NCBI RefSeq assembly: GCF_935825525.1
Contig: NZ_CAKXZT010000122.1
Location: 29,057-93,056, forward strand
DNA length: 64,000 bases
Source of the DNA: Mesorhizobium escarrei
Lineage (GTDB): Bacteria > Pseudomonadota > Alphaproteobacteria > Rhizobiales > Rhizobiaceae
Direction: 5' to 3'
In this document: positions 17,380 through 27,353 of the stretch, piece by piece
Layout: each line of letters opens with the position of its first letter
How positions within the stretch are numbered: position 1 is the stretch's first letter
Made by a program: the position numbers and the translations under genes
Notes under the pieces: generated by a model
The model's input: only the letters and a program-made list of their open reading frames with translations
The model's database searches: none
Told to the model about the DNA's origin: nothing

Positions 17380-18012
17380 CTACTCCTTCGCCATTTTGCG
17401 GATCGCGGTCGACGACAGCGACGAGCGCGGGCCGTGAATGAAGGTCCAGGCCGGCGCCTTCATGCGGGCGAGCCGCGGCGCGTCGCCCTCGTCGACACGC
17501 GCGTAGTCGAAGGTCTTGGCGACAACCGACGACAGGAACGACAGCGTCGCGCCAGGGCGATCGATCACCGCGATCGGAAACGTCATCACGATCTGGCGCC
17601 AGCGCTGCCAGCGGTGGAAATCGCGAAGCGAATCGGCGCCCATGATCCAGACGAAGTCGACGCCCGGGTTGCGCGCCTTGACCAGGGCCAGCGTGTCGGC
17701 GGTGAAGCGGACATAATGGCTCGCCTCGAAGGCGGTGACCTTGACCTTCGGGTTCCGGGCGATCTGCTCGGACAGGCGCAGCCGCTCGGCCAGCGACGCC
17801 AGTTCCCGCGTGCTCTTGAGCGGATTGCCCGGCGTCACCATCCACCACAGCTGATCGAGCGCCAATCGCCTGAGCGCGATCTCGGCGACCAGTGCATGGC
17901 CGGCATGAGCAGGATTGAAGGAGCCGCCGAACAGCCCGACGGCCAAGCCCTTTTCGGCATGCGGCATTTTGAGATAATGGGAGGGAACGGTGGGCTCGGA
18001 AGGGGAGAGCAT
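17380..18012 (-). CDS. nadD: Nicotinate-nucleotide adenylyltransferase
   Basis: A 210-residue nucleotidyltransferase that makes NaAD in NAD biosynthesis. The ATP-binding [14 protein letters not shown] and the C-terminal [11 protein letters not shown] (the ISSTxIR motif) are both present, with [14 protein letters not shown] for the substrate side. The open frame extends further upstream, but that stretch is family B repeat DNA, so I take MLSPSEP as the start; MPHAEKG is an alternative. It is the last gene of the obgE-proB-proA-nadD run. Confidence 0.93.
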   Translation of the reverse strand: MLSPSEPTVPSHYLKMPHAEKGLAVGLFGGSFNPAHAGHALVAEIALRRLALDQLWWMVTPGNPLKSTRELASLAERLRLSEQIARNPKVKVTAFEASHYVRFTADTLALVKARNPGVDFVWIMGADSLRDFHRWQRWRQIVMTFPIAVIDRPGATLSFLSSVVAKTFDYARVDEGDAPRLARMKAPAWTFIHGPRSSLSSTAIRKMAKE

Positions 18013-18020
18013 CGTGCTAG

Positions 18021-18192
18021 GCGCCCCCCTCTGTCCTGCCCTCTTTGCCAAAACTTGGCATCTCCCCCACGAGGGGGGAGATTGGCGGCTTCGTCCCTGG
18101 CGCCCTTACTGCGACGCCGGAGGTTGGCGAAAGTCTATGCGACATCCGATCTCCCCCCTTGAGGGGGAGATGTCCGGCAGGACAGAGGGGGG
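18021..18192. repeat. Intergenic palindromic repeat, family B (copy 2)
   Basis: The outer arms CCCCCCTCTGTCCTGCC/GGACAGAGGGGGG and inner ATCTCCCCC...GGGGAGAT hairpins match the copy at 5182-5353. The left arm shares TTTGCCAAAACTTGGC with it exactly. The variable centre carries GTTGGCGAAAG, the reverse complement of a centre motif in copy 1. It is wedged between proA and nadD and supplies spurious coding potential ahead of nadD. Confidence 0.8.
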
Positions 18193-18231
18193 TGGCTGGG
18201 CGCAAACTTCAAGCCCTAGTAGCGAAAAAGC

Positions 18232-19518
18232 TCAAGGCCTCACCTGTCCCGTCCCGCGCACGCGGTACTTGAACGAGGTCAGTTGCTCGACACCAACCGG
18301 GCCGCGCGCATGCATCTTGCCGGTGGCGATGCCAATCTCGGCGCCCATGCCGAATTCGCCGCCATCGGCGAATTGCGTCGATGCATTGTGCAGAAGGATC
18401 GCCGAATCGATCTCGTTGAAGAACCGTTCGACCGCATCGGTATCCTCGGCGACGATCGCCTCGGTGTGGTGCGAGGAAAAAGTCTCGATGTGCTCGATGG
18501 CGCCGGCAACGCCGTCGACCAGTTTTGCCGCGATGATGGCATCGAGATATTCGCTCACCCAGTCGGCGTCGGTCGCCGCTTTAGCGTCGGCAAACACTTT
18601 CAGCACCTCGGCATCGGCGTGGATTTCGCACCCTGCCGCGCGCAACGCCCTGAGGATCGGCACCAGGTGGGTGGCGGCAACAGCGCGGTCGACCAGCAGC
18701 GTCTCGGCCGCGCCGCAGACGCCGGTGCGCCGCATCTTGGCGTTGACCGCGATCCTGACCGCCATGTCGAGATCAGCCGAACGGTCGATGTAGAGATGGC
18801 AGATGCCTTCGAGATGCGCAAAGACCGGCACCCGCGCCTCGTTCTGGACGCGTTCGACCAGGTTCTTGCCACCGCGCGGAATGATGACGTCGATGTTGCC
18901 GGAAAGCCCTTTCAGCATCTCGCCGACGGCGGCGCGGTCGGCGGTCGGCACCAGCTGGATGGCATCCTGCGGCAACTTGGCCGCCTTCAGCCCTTCGACC
19001 AGGCAGGCGTGGATCGCCGCCGAGGAGTTGAGCGAATCCGAGCCGCCGCGCAGGATCACCGGATTGCCGGCCTTGAGGCACAACCCCCCGGCATCGGCGG
19101 TCACGTTCGGCCGGCTTTCATAGATGACGCCGACAACGCCGAGAGGCGTGCGCACGCGCTCGATACGCAGGCCGTTCGGCCGGTCCCATGCGGCAATGAC
19201 ATCGCCGACCGGATCGCGCAACCCGGCGATTTCACTGATGCCGTCGGCCATGGCACGAATGCGGGCGGGATCAAGCTTCAGCCGGTCCATGAAAGAAGCC
19301 GAAAGCCCGGACTGCTCGCCATTTTTGATGTCGATGGCGTTGGCGTCGAGGATATCCTGCTCGTGGCGAAGAATCGCCTGCGCCATACTGATCAACGCGG
19401 CGTGCTTGCGCTCGGCTGCGGCGATGGCCAGCGGTCGGGCGGCGGCACGGGCGCGGCGGCCGATGTCGGCCATCAGCGCCACCGTATCATCCCGGGATTT
19501 TTCATGCAGCTTCAGCAT
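18232..19518 (-). CDS. proA: Gamma-glutamyl phosphate reductase
   Basis: A 428-residue ALDH-superfamily enzyme making glutamate-5-semialdehyde for proline synthesis. The catalytic cysteine is C268 in [35 protein letters not shown] and the C-terminal [13 protein letters not shown] are diagnostic. GGAGG precedes the ATG, and the proB stop ends 3 nt upstream, so proB and proA are translated as a pair. Confidence 0.96.
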   Translation of the reverse strand: MLKLHEKSRDDTVALMADIGRRARAAARPLAIAAAERKHAALISMAQAILRHEQDILDANAIDIKNGEQSGLSASFMDRLKLDPARIRAMADGISEIAGLRDPVGDVIAAWDRPNGLRIERVRTPLGVVGVIYESRPNVTADAGGLCLKAGNPVILRGGSDSLNSSAAIHACLVEGLKAAKLPQDAIQLVPTADRAAVGEMLKGLSGNIDVIIPRGGKNLVERVQNEARVPVFAHLEGICHLYIDRSADLDMAVRIAVNAKMRRTGVCGAAETLLVDRAVAATHLVPILRALRAAGCEIHADAEVLKVFADAKAATDADWVSEYLDAIIAAKLVDGVAGAIEHIETFSSHHTEAIVAEDTDAVERFFNEIDSAILLHNASTQFADGGEFGMGAEIGIATGKMHARGPVGVEQLTSFKYRVRGTGQVRP

Positions 19519-19521
19519 GGC

Positions 19522-20682
19522 TCATCCTCCGCTATGGACCTGGTCACCGGCCCGTACTTGGTCAGTTGAATGGCTCACCACAAGGTCGTCGCGGTGGATC
19601 ATCGCCGATCGCGCTTCATAGCCGAGCACCGTTTCGATCTCGGCTGTTTTCAAGCCAGCGATCCTTACGGCATCGGCGGCATCGTAGGCAACCAGTCCGC
19701 GCGCGATCTCACGGCCTTCGGGCGACAGGATTGCCACCGTGTCGCCGCGCGAGAAATTGCCGCTGACCAGCTTGACGCCGGCCGGCAGCAGCGATTTGCC
19801 CGACAGCAGCGCGCCGATGGCGCCTGCGTCGACGGTCAGCCGGCCTGCCGGTTCGAGCTGCCCGGCGATCCATGTCTTGTAGCCCTTGACCGGATTGGCG
19901 CTCGGCCGGAAGAATGTCGCCCGCTCGCCACGCTCGATCGCCATCAGCGGCGACAGCCGCGTGCCTGATGTGATGATCATGGCGGTGCCGGCGGCGGTGG
20001 CGATCTTGCCGGCGTCGAGCTTGGTGCGCATACCGCCGCGTGAAAACTCCGAAGCAGCCGCACCCGCCATCGCCTCGATGTCAGGAGTGATGCGGTCGAC
20101 GACAGCAATGAACCTGGCATGCTGGTCGCGTGCCGGCGGCGCCGTGTAGAGCCCGTCAATGTCGGAGAGCAGCACCAAAAGGTCCGCGCCCATCATCGTC
20201 GCCACCCGCGCCGCCAGCCGGTCATTGTCGCCATAGCGGATTTCGGAAGTTGCCACCGTATCGTTCTCGTTGATGACCGGCACCGCCTTCATCTTGAGCA
20301 GCGTCGAGATCGTCGCGCGCGCATTGAGATAGCGTCGGCGCTCTTCGGTGTCGCCGAGCGTCAGCAGGATCTGGCCCGATTTCAGGCCGCCCTTGCCGAG
20401 CGCATCCGACCAGGCGCCGGCCAGCGCAATCTGCCCGACCGCCGCCGCCGCCTGGCTTTCCTCGAGCTTCAGCGCCCGCTTGCCGAGGCCTAGAATGGTG
20501 CGGCCAAGCGCGATGGCGCCGGACGACACGACGAGGATCTCGGCGCCATTCTCGGCCAGCACTGAAATGTCGTCGGCAAGCGAGGCTAGCCAGTCGCGCT
20601 TCAGGCCCGCCGTGCGGTCGACAAGCAGCGCCGAGCCGATCTTGACGGTGATGCGCCGGTATTTTTTCAGCTGCGCGGCCAT
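19522..20682 (-). CDS. proB: Glutamate 5-kinase (kinase plus PUA domain)
   Basis: A 386-residue enzyme that phosphorylates glutamate in the first step of proline synthesis and is normally feedback-inhibited by proline. The amino-acid kinase domain occupies residues 1-260 ([54 protein letters not shown]) and a PUA domain the last 100 ([22 protein letters not shown]). It follows obgE with a 2-nt gap, and proA follows it. Confidence 0.96.
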   Translation of the reverse strand: MAAQLKKYRRITVKIGSALLVDRTAGLKRDWLASLADDISVLAENGAEILVVSSGAIALGRTILGLGKRALKLEESQAAAAVGQIALAGAWSDALGKGGLKSGQILLTLGDTEERRRYLNARATISTLLKMKAVPVINENDTVATSEIRYGDNDRLAARVATMMGADLLVLLSDIDGLYTAPPARDQHARFIAVVDRITPDIEAMAGAAASEFSRGGMRTKLDAGKIATAAGTAMIITSGTRLSPLMAIERGERATFFRPSANPVKGYKTWIAGQLEPAGRLTVDAGAIGALLSGKSLLPAGVKLVSGNFSRGDTVAILSPEGREIARGLVAYDAADAVRIAGLKTAEIETVLGYEARSAMIHRDDLVVSHSTDQVRAGDQVHSGG

Positions 20683-20684
20683 AG

Positions 20685-21734
<1,050 letters not shown>

Positions 21735-21846
21735 CTAGTGGCCTTGCGGCATTGCTCTAACGTTCGGCACTGCTCTAAACCAAGGCGGGGCGAAGGGCGA
21801 GGCTGTTTATCAACATGGCCCCAGTCTGAACATCGCCGGAGTCGCA

Positions 21847-22716
21847 ATGCAGCTTGTAACCTACAACATCCACTACGGCGTCGGTCTTGATGGCCGCTAC
21901 GATGTCGGCCGCATCGCCGATGCCGTGCGCGGCGCCGACGTGATCGCGTTGCAGGAGGTCTCGCGCAACAATCCCAACAATGGCGGCCGCGACATAGTGG
22001 CCGAGCTCGGCGAGGCGCTGCCCGAATATTTCGCCGTCTACGGCAGCAATTTCGAGGCCAATGTCGGCTCGCGCCTGGAAAACGGCCGCGCCATGACCAC
22101 CACCTTCCAGCTCGGCAACATGGTGCTGTCGAAAACCCCTGTTCATCTGTCGCGCAACCTCCTCTTGCCGCGCAGCCGCAGTTTCGAGGTGATGAATTTC
22201 CAGCGCGGCGCGCTGGAGGCGCTGATCGAGACGCCGCTTGGTTTCATCCGCTTCTATTCCACCCATCTCGACCATCGCAGCCCGGTCGAACGCGCTAGCC
22301 AGATCCGGTTTCTGCGCCGGCGCCTGTTGAACTATGCGATCGAGGGCGGCGCGCTGTCGGGCGTCGCCGAAGTCGGCCTGCCGGACCTGCCTTGTCCCGA
22401 AGGATTCATCGTCATGGGCGACTTCAACATGCTGGCCGGATCGCCGGAATATGTCGAACTGGCCGGCCGCCTGGATCACGAGTTCGGCATGCCGGTGACT
22501 GCCGATCTTGCCGTCGATGCCGCCCTGCGCCTTGCCGCCGCAGGCGCCGATCTCGTCACTTGGGTCGACCCCAAGCGGCCTGACGACGCCAGCCGCCACA
22601 AGCGCATCGACTATTTCTTCACCAGCGCCTCGCTGGCCAAATCGCTGAAGCGCCTGTGGGTCGACCGGCAAGCAGTCGGTTCGGACCATCTGCCGGTCTG
22701 GGTCGAGATGGCCTGA
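21847..22716 (+). CDS. Endonuclease/exonuclease/phosphatase family protein
   Basis: A 289-residue metal-dependent phosphoesterase of the EEP fold. Active-site landmarks are in order: LVTYNIHYG (Asn), IALQEVSR (Glu), STHLDHRS (His), VMGDFNML (Asp/Asn), RKRIDYFF-type HKRIDYFF and the final GSDHLPVWVEM (Asp/His). GGAG lies 6 nt before the ATG. There is no signal peptide, so it is cytosolic. Relatives act on phosphoinositide-like or nucleic-acid substrates; which applies here is unknown. It is divergent from obgE. Confidence 0.88.
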   Translation: MQLVTYNIHYGVGLDGRYDVGRIADAVRGADVIALQEVSRNNPNNGGRDIVAELGEALPEYFAVYGSNFEANVGSRLENGRAMTTTFQLGNMVLSKTPVHLSRNLLLPRSRSFEVMNFQRGALEALIETPLGFIRFYSTHLDHRSPVERASQIRFLRRRLLNYAIEGGALSGVAEVGLPDLPCPEGFIVMGDFNMLAGSPEYVELAGRLDHEFGMPVTADLAVDAALRLAAAGADLVTWVDPKRPDDASRHKRIDYFFTSASLAKSLKRLWVDRQAVGSDHLPVWVEMA

Positions 22717-22826
22717 CCCAGAGTTGGCTCGCAACTGACTTTTCACTTGTTCGAGCCACGCCGAGGTGTGCTGAGATTCAGGTCAGGCCGTGCCGAGAGT
22801 GGCGGTTTTCGAGAACCGGAGCTGAG

Positions 22827-22949
22827 CGTACTTTAAGTACGTGAGCCCGCGCATGACCCCGAAATCGAGATCGATTTCGGAAAGGTCATGCGCAAAATCA
22901 AAGTTCTACAGCGTCCTTTGCGCGCCCAATTGGGCGCGCGGCGCTGTAG
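22827..22949. repeat. Composite palindromic intergenic element
   Basis: Three palindromes follow one another. CGTACTT-T-AAGTACG is at 22827-22841. A 19-bp stem at 22850-22892 pairs CGCATGACC+CCGAAATCGA with TCGATTTCGG+GGTCATGCG around a 2-nt loop. CTACAGCG/CGCTGTAG at 22906-22949 encloses a perfect 20-nt palindrome centred on CCCAATTGGG. No gene is seen here. The modular build suits a dispersed rhizobial intergenic mosaic element. Confidence 0.75.
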
Positions 22950-22962
22950 GTAAGCGCAGGAA

Positions 22963-23001
22963 GCCGCCATTCGCAGGCCGGCCTCACCTGAATATCGACA
23001 T
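22963..23001. repeat. 39-bp dispersed repeat, copy 1
   Basis: CCGCCATTCGC-GGCCGGCC followed by TCACCTGAATATCGACAT. A second copy is at 62775-62813, matching 37 of 39 positions. This copy touches the stop codon of the leftward GNAT gene (23004), and the other lies 10 nt from the end of another leftward gene. Confidence 0.8.
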
Positions 23002-23003
23002 GC

Positions 23004-23591
23004 CTAGAAATGGACCCAGTTCCGCAGGCTGGTCCAGGTCCTGCGATCGAGACGGTAGCGCTCGACCGGCACCTGGCCGGCGACGATCGAGTTCAGCATG
23101 CCCTGGCCGGCATATTGGAAACCGCATTTGTGGATGACCCGGCGCGAGGCCGGATTGATGACCCGCGTCGAGGCATGCAGCACCTGGATTGCCGTCTTCT
23201 GGAAGGCGAGGTCGACCAGCGCATGGGCGGCTTCCGTCGCATAGCCGCGCTTCCAGTAGGGCTCGCCGATCCAGTAGCCGAGCTCCAGCCCGCGATCGGT
23301 GGTGTTGAGGCCCGCGCATCCGACGAAGGTTTCGGTGCCGGCCAAGGTCAACGCATAGGCAATGCCGGCCCGGCGCGATGCCGCCATCGCGAGGAAGGCG
23401 CGCGCCTCGGCCTCGCCGTAGGGGTGCGGCATGCGGGCCAGCATTTCGGCGACATGGCGATTGTCGGCGAGCACCACCAGTTGCTCGATATCGCTTTCGC
23501 GCGGCTCCCGCAGGACCAGCCGTTCGGTCACCAGGACCGGACAATCTATCGCGTAACTTTCACCGTCTGTGTCTTCCGCTTCGGCAACCAT
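23004..23591 (-). CDS. GNAT family N-acetyltransferase (RimJ/RimL-like)
   Basis: A 195-residue acetyltransferase. The N-terminal VTERLVLREPRESDIEQL is typical of the RimJ/RimL group; the acetyl-CoA signature is LGYWIGEPYWKRGYATEA, with later VINPASRRVIHKCGF. GGAGG stands 7 nt before the chosen ATG. A strong terminator just upstream separates it from rpmA, so it is probably transcribed independently. The substrate (protein N-terminus or small amine) is unknown. Confidence 0.88.
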   Translation of the reverse strand: MVAEAEDTDGESYAIDCPVLVTERLVLREPRESDIEQLVVLADNRHVAEMLARMPHPYGEAEARAFLAMAASRRAGIAYALTLAGTETFVGCAGLNTTDRGLELGYWIGEPYWKRGYATEAAHALVDLAFQKTAIQVLHASTRVINPASRRVIHKCGFQYAGQGMLNSIVAGQVPVERYRLDRRTWTSLRNWVHF

Positions 23592-23611
23592 GTCAGTCCT
23601 CCAGGCACAAG

Positions 23612-23640
23612 AAAAAGGGGAGATGGAAACCCATCTCCCC
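23612..23640 (-). terminator. Rho-independent terminator of rplU-rpmA
   Basis: Read on the minus strand, GGGGAGATGG pairs with CCATCTCCCC around a 4-nt loop and is followed by TTTTT. It lies 70 nt beyond the rpmA stop and before the GNAT start. Confidence 0.85.
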
Positions 23641-23709
23641 TGATCCATTTCCTGGCTTGGCCAGACACCGGTTCCCGAGATGGGTGCCGGTGTTCTCGTG
23701 CGGAACCGG

Positions 23710-23979
23710 CTACTCCGCGGCCTTCGTCATCGGGTTCACCGATACGTAGGTTCGGCCATTGGCTTTTTTGTTGAAGGTGACTGCGCCAGCTTCGAGCGCA
23801 AACAGCGTGTGATCCGTGCCAATGCCGACATTGGTGCCGGGATGCCACGTCGTGCCGCGCTGACGAACAATGATGTTGCCCGCAATCACGGCTTCGCCGC
23901 CGAATTTTTTCACGCCGAGCCGCTTGGAATGGGAGTCGCGACCATTGCGCGACGAACCGCCAGCTTTCTTGTGTGCCAT
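23710..23979 (-). CDS. rpmA: 50S ribosomal protein L27 (bL27)
   Basis: An 89-residue ribosomal protein whose N-terminus reaches the peptidyl-transferase centre. [29 protein letters not shown] and [16 protein letters not shown] are canonical. Downstream partner of rplU, the universal order. Confidence 0.97.
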   Translation of the reverse strand: MAHKKAGGSSRNGRDSHSKRLGVKKFGGEAVIAGNIIVRQRGTTWHPGTNVGIGTDHTLFALEAGAVTFNKKANGRTYVSVNPMTKAAE

Positions 23980-24077
23980 CTAACTAACTCCGATGCGCCG
24001 CTAGGCGCTTAAAAGGTCTTATGAACGCGTTCGCGTTCCGTTTCAAGTCCGAACCGGCGACGATCGCGCCGGCCGCT

Positions 24078-24115
24078 TTACTTCTTCGCCAAATCTTTAC
24101 TTCTTCGCCAAGTCC
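24078..24115. repeat. 19-nt tandem duplication of the rplU gene end
   Basis: Two adjacent 19-nt units match at 17 of 19 positions. The inner one holds the last codons of rplU (DLAKK) and its TAA stop, the outer repeats them downstream. The unit length and the inclusion of a stop codon are the same as at the end of ctpA. Confidence 0.8.
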
Positions 24116-24792
24116 TTGGCCTGCTCGCGCCAGTCCGTGATCTGGTCGGTGCTGAACGGCATATGCTCGTCGATCTTGGCGATATCCTTGTCCGACAGCT
24201 TGGCTATCTGGGCGAAAGTCGTGATACCCTGCTCGTTCAACTGGCCGGCCGCGACCGGGCCGACGCCCTTGATCACGGTCAGATCGTCCGGCTCGCCCTT
24301 CGGCGCCTTGAACAGCGGCGCGGCGGTTTCGGTTGCCTTGGCCTCCGTTTCCTTCGGCGCAGCCTCTGCCTTGGTCTTCGGGGCGGCTTCAGCCTTGGCC
24401 TCGGCCTTTGCAGCAACTTCGGTCTTCGCCTCGGCCTTCGCCTCGGTCTTGGCCGCGGCCTTCTTCGTCGACTTGGCGCCATCCAGCAGGATCTCGGCGA
24501 TCCGCACGGTGGTCAAAAGCTGGCGATGGCCGATCTTGCGGCGCGAATTCTGCCGGCGGCGCTTCTTAAAAGCGATGACGGTGCGGTTCTTGCCCTGTTC
24601 GACGACTTCGGCGGTGACCAAAGCGCCGTCGACGAACGGCGCGCCGAACGTGACATTCTCGCCCTCGCCATGCGCGAGCACGTGGCCGATCTCGACGATG
24701 TCGCCGACCTGGCCTTCGACTTTTTCGATCTTCAGGAGATCGTTGGCGGCGACGCGATACTGCTTGCCGCCCGTTTTGATGACTGCGAACAT
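24097..24792 (-). CDS. rplU: 50S ribosomal protein L21 (bL21) with C-terminal HhH-like extension
   Basis: The first 103 residues are a complete L21 ([37 protein letters not shown]), which binds 23S rRNA. About 80 residues of Lys/Ala/Glu repeats follow ([18 protein letters not shown]), then a folded tail from about residue 188 resembling a helix-hairpin-helix module ([37 protein letters not shown]). E. coli L21 stops near residue 103, so this protein is more than doubled. The ATG was taken at MFAV; the frame upstream is unlike L21. The tail may bind nucleic acid, which is inference. Confidence 0.95.
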   Translation of the reverse strand: MFAVIKTGGKQYRVAANDLLKIEKVEGQVGDIVEIGHVLAHGEGENVTFGAPFVDGALVTAEVVEQGKNRTVIAFKKRRRQNSRRKIGHRQLLTTVRIAEILLDGAKSTKKAAAKTEAKAEAKTEVAAKAEAKAEAAPKTKAEAAPKETEAKATETAAPLFKAPKGEPDDLTVIKGVGPVAAGQLNEQGITTFAQIAKLSDKDIAKIDEHMPFSTDQITDWREQAKDLAKK

Positions 24793-25112
24793 TTTTTGCC
24801 TTTCGCTGTTCGGTCGGCCTTGATGAACCGCTTCAGGCGGTTCGGCCGTCTTTTTGTCAGTCTGCGGGTTCAAAAAGCAAGCGGCGCGGAAGAGCCCTCC
24901 ACGCCGATTGCGCGCTGTCCCTAGCCGAAGGTTCGGCGCGAGTCAAGGCAACGGCCGAAAGCAAGACGGTGCCGTTGGCACAGGCGACAGAGGTATCGAA
25001 GAACGAGCCATACGGCCCGGGGAGAAGCCTGATCTCAGGCAGATTGGCCCTTGTAACCTGTCCGTCCAGCCGTTATCTAGTGCGCCGCGCCGGCACGGCG
25101 GACCATGACCGC
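24793..25112. other. Non-coding stretch upstream of rplU
   Basis: This 320-nt gap between rplU and the divergently placed tRNA gene must hold the rplU-rpmA promoter and the tRNA promoter. I see no conserved reading frame, no clear long hairpin and no repeat element in it. Confidence 0.5.
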
Positions 25113-25202
25113 GGAGAGGTGGCAGAGTGGTCGAATGCACCGCACTCGAAATGCGGCATGGGTGCAAGCCCATCGGGGGTTCGAATCCCTCCCTCTCCGC
25201 CA
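25113..25202 (+). tRNA. tRNA-Ser (anticodon CGA)
   Basis: The 7-bp acceptor stem GGAGAGG/CCTCTCC closes with discriminator G and an encoded CCA. The anticodon stem CCGCA/TGCGG holds the loop CTCGAAA with anticodon CGA at 25147-25149, reading UCG. The long variable arm (CATGGGTGCAAGCCCATC) is the mark of a serine tRNA, and the T arm GGGGGTTCGAATCCCTC is complete. Confidence 0.97.
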
Positions 25203-25629
25203 TCCTGCTTCGCGCTGCGCGCTTCGCAGGACGAGTCCAGCAAATCCATCCCGCCTTGCGCTTCGCGCTTCGCAAGACAAGTCCGGCAAATCCCTCTCTG
25301 CGCGAAGCAGGATGCCCTCCGAAGCCTTGGCGAAGGAGGGCTTCGTCGAACTCGGTGATGCCGAGCCTTTGACTGGCGAGCACGGTGATCTTCCTGTCCA
25401 TGAAGTTGCAGCAGCAGCGGTGGTGAACCTAGTTCCCCTTTGAGACTGGGCCCTTGCGCTAGCTGCGATTGATGAATCTTCCTCATGACGACATGCGGAT
25501 TTTGTCGCCTAATCGATCGCCGGCGTCGTCGCTATTCTATTTGGACATTCGCAACACTGCCGCGCATGCCGAGGAATGACTATGGCCCGGCAGGCCTGCG
25601 ACAGGTCAGCACGATCAAAGGAGACAGGC
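25203..25629. repeat. Repetitive non-coding stretch downstream of tRNA-Ser
   Basis: Two imperfect units of CTTCGCGC-TTCGCA-GAC-AGTCC-GCAAATCC follow each other at about 25208-25296. The hairpin CCCTCC-GAA-GCC/GGC-GAA-GGAGGG is at 25315-25340. The rest up to the next gene shows no frame I can support. The tRNA 3' end is a common integration site, but no second copy of it and no integrase were found in the window. Confidence 0.5.
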
Positions 25630-26742
25630 ATGAACAAGCAGATCGGAATCGAGAACGCGGCGCAGTCCAGTGTCGAGTTTGGCCGGCGTGACCTCCTGAA
25701 GCTGACCGGCGCCGGCGTTGCCGCGCTCGGTGCGGCCTCGCTGTTCAGCATCCCCTTCGCAAAGGCTCAAGACATGTCAAACGGCGCCAACAATTTTTAC
25801 ACCAGCGATCAGGTGACGCTCGAAAAGACTGCCTTCAAAAGCCAATACAAGATGAACGTCGCGGGCAATCTGTTCATTCCCAACGAGCTCGATCGCAATG
25901 CGCGCCATCCGGCGCTCGTCGTCGGGCATCCGATGGGTGCGGTGAAGGAGCAGAGCGCAAATCTTTATGCCACCAAGATGGCCGAACAGGGCTTCGTCGC
26001 CATGTCCATCGACCTGCCGTTCTGGGGCGAAAGCGAGGGCGAGGCCCGCCAGATCGTTTCGCCTGACGTCTATGCCGAAGCGTTCAGCGCCGCGGTCGAT
26101 TTCCTGGGCACGCGGCCATTCGTCGACCGAAACCGCATCGGCGCGATCGGCGTCTGTGGCAGCGGCAGTTTCGTCATCAGCGCGGCAAAGATCGACCCGC
26201 GGATGCGCGCCGTCGCGACCGTCAGCATGTACGATATGGGGGCCGCCAACCGCGACGCGCTCAATGATTCGCTGAGTGTCGAGCAGCGCAAGCAGATCAT
26301 TGCTGCAGCTGCCGAGCAGCGCTGGGCCGAGTTTGAAGGCGGCGCGGTCGAATATACCGGCGGCACTGTGCATGAGTTGACCGCCGACACCCATCCCACC
26401 CAGCGGGAGTTCTATGACTTCTACCGCACGCCGCGGGGTGAATTCACGCCCGCAAGTGCAAACTCGCAGATCACCACGCATCCGACGCTGACCAGCAACG
26501 TCAAGTTCATGAATTTTTACCCGTTCAACGACATCGAGACGATCTCGCCGCGCCCGATGCTGTTCATCGCCGGCGATCAGGCTCACTCGCGCGAGTTCAG
26601 CGAGGATGCCTACAAGCGAGCGGCCGAGCCGAAGGAGCTTGTGTGGGTTTCCGGCGCCGGGCACGTCGATCTCTACGATCGCGTCGACCTGATCCCGTTC
26701 GACAAGCTGACCAGCTTCTTCAATCAGCACCTCTCCGCGTGA
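25630..26742 (+). CDS. Tat-exported alpha/beta hydrolase (dienelactone-hydrolase-like)
   Basis: A 370-residue secreted hydrolase. The N-terminus carries a twin-arginine signal (FGRRDLLKLTGAGVAALG, RR at 19-20, cleavage near AKA at 44-46). The hydrolase fold follows: PALVVGHPMGAVKEQ, a nucleophile elbow IGVCGSGSF with cysteine at the nucleophile position, FIAGDQAHSRE and the catalytic histidine in VSGAGHVDLY. AGGAG precedes the ATG at 6 nt. It likely forms an operon with the cyclophilin-like gene. The cysteine nucleophile is as in dienelactone hydrolases; the substrate is unknown. Confidence 0.87.
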   Translation: MNKQIGIENAAQSSVEFGRRDLLKLTGAGVAALGAASLFSIPFAKAQDMSNGANNFYTSDQVTLEKTAFKSQYKMNVAGNLFIPNELDRNARHPALVVGHPMGAVKEQSANLYATKMAEQGFVAMSIDLPFWGESEGEARQIVSPDVYAEAFSAAVDFLGTRPFVDRNRIGAIGVCGSGSFVISAAKIDPRMRAVATVSMYDMGAANRDALNDSLSVEQRKQIIAAAAEQRWAEFEGGAVEYTGGTVHELTADTHPTQREFYDFYRTPRGEFTPASANSQITTHPTLTSNVKFMNFYPFNDIETISPRPMLFIAGDQAHSREFSEDAYKRAAEPKELVWVSGAGHVDLYDRVDLIPFDKLTSFFNQHLSA

Positions 26743-26750
26743 GCGGCGCG

Positions 26751-26782
26751 ATGGAGCCTGTACCGGACGGAACAGGCTCCAT
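26751..26782 (+). other. Intercistronic stem-loop
   Basis: ATGGAGCCTGT and ACAGGCTCCAT form a perfect 11-bp stem around a 10-nt loop between the Tat hydrolase and the cyclophilin-like gene. No T-run follows, so it is not a classic terminator; it could stabilise or process the mRNA between the two cistrons. Confidence 0.6.
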
Positions 26783-26808
26783 CAGCATAGATCGGGAGAT
26801 ACCACGGC

Positions 26809-27219
26809 ATGCTGAAACTATTGCTGAGCTCCGCTGTTATCGCACTCGGAACGGTTGGATCTGCCATGGCTCAAGAGCGCATTCGCATTTCTTCGGATTG
26901 GGGCGAGGTCACAGCCGATCTCGCCGATAACGAGGCCGCAAAATCTTTGGCGCAGATGCTGCCGCTCACGATCGAGATGTCCGACCATCTGCGCCAGGAA
27001 AAGACTGGCAATCTGCCTTCCGCCTTGCCGGAGCTGGCGCGGCAGCGCGACTTCTCTGTCGGCACGCTTGGACTGTGGGGTTCCGATCATTTCGTGATCT
27101 ACTATCGGAGCGGTCGCCTCCCGGCACCTGGCATCATTAGGCTCGGGCAGGTCACTGGCGATGTCTCGATCTTTGATCGTCCTGGTTCAGTCACCATCCG
27201 TGTCGAACGCGTCGACTGA
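26809..27219 (+). CDS. Exported cyclophilin-like fold protein
   Basis: A 136-residue protein with a signal peptide (MLKLLLSSAVIALGTVGSAMAQ). The mature part follows the cyclophilin_like2 pattern: RIRISSDWGEVTADLADNEAAKSLAQMLPLTIEMSDH, then GTLGLWGSDHFVIYY and SIFDRPGSVTIRVE. These domains have the cyclophilin barrel but usually lack prolyl-isomerase residues. It sits 66 nt after the Tat hydrolase, separated by a stem-loop, so a shared periplasmic function is plausible. The molecular role is not established. Confidence 0.8.
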   Translation: MLKLLLSSAVIALGTVGSAMAQERIRISSDWGEVTADLADNEAAKSLAQMLPLTIEMSDHLRQEKTGNLPSALPELARQRDFSVGTLGLWGSDHFVIYYRSGRLPAPGIIRLGQVTGDVSIFDRPGSVTIRVERVD

Positions 27220-27353
27220 ACCTGCGCAATCCGCTCGCAGCTCGTCGGCGGGGGCGAGCGGCGGGTTGAAATAGCTGCCGCTACATGAAGTCTCTGTGCT
27301 CGCCTTCAATTTATCCGGTATAATCGAGTTCCGGTTATCAGAAGGATTCATGA

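Noticed and set aside
17967..18051. A longer NadD starting [13 protein letters not shown].
   Set aside because: That segment is translated from the family B repeat, so it cannot be ancestral coding sequence.
24943..25401. Protein-coding frames around and across tRNA-Ser.
   Set aside because: They read through the tRNA and the repeat units behind it; translations have no family features.
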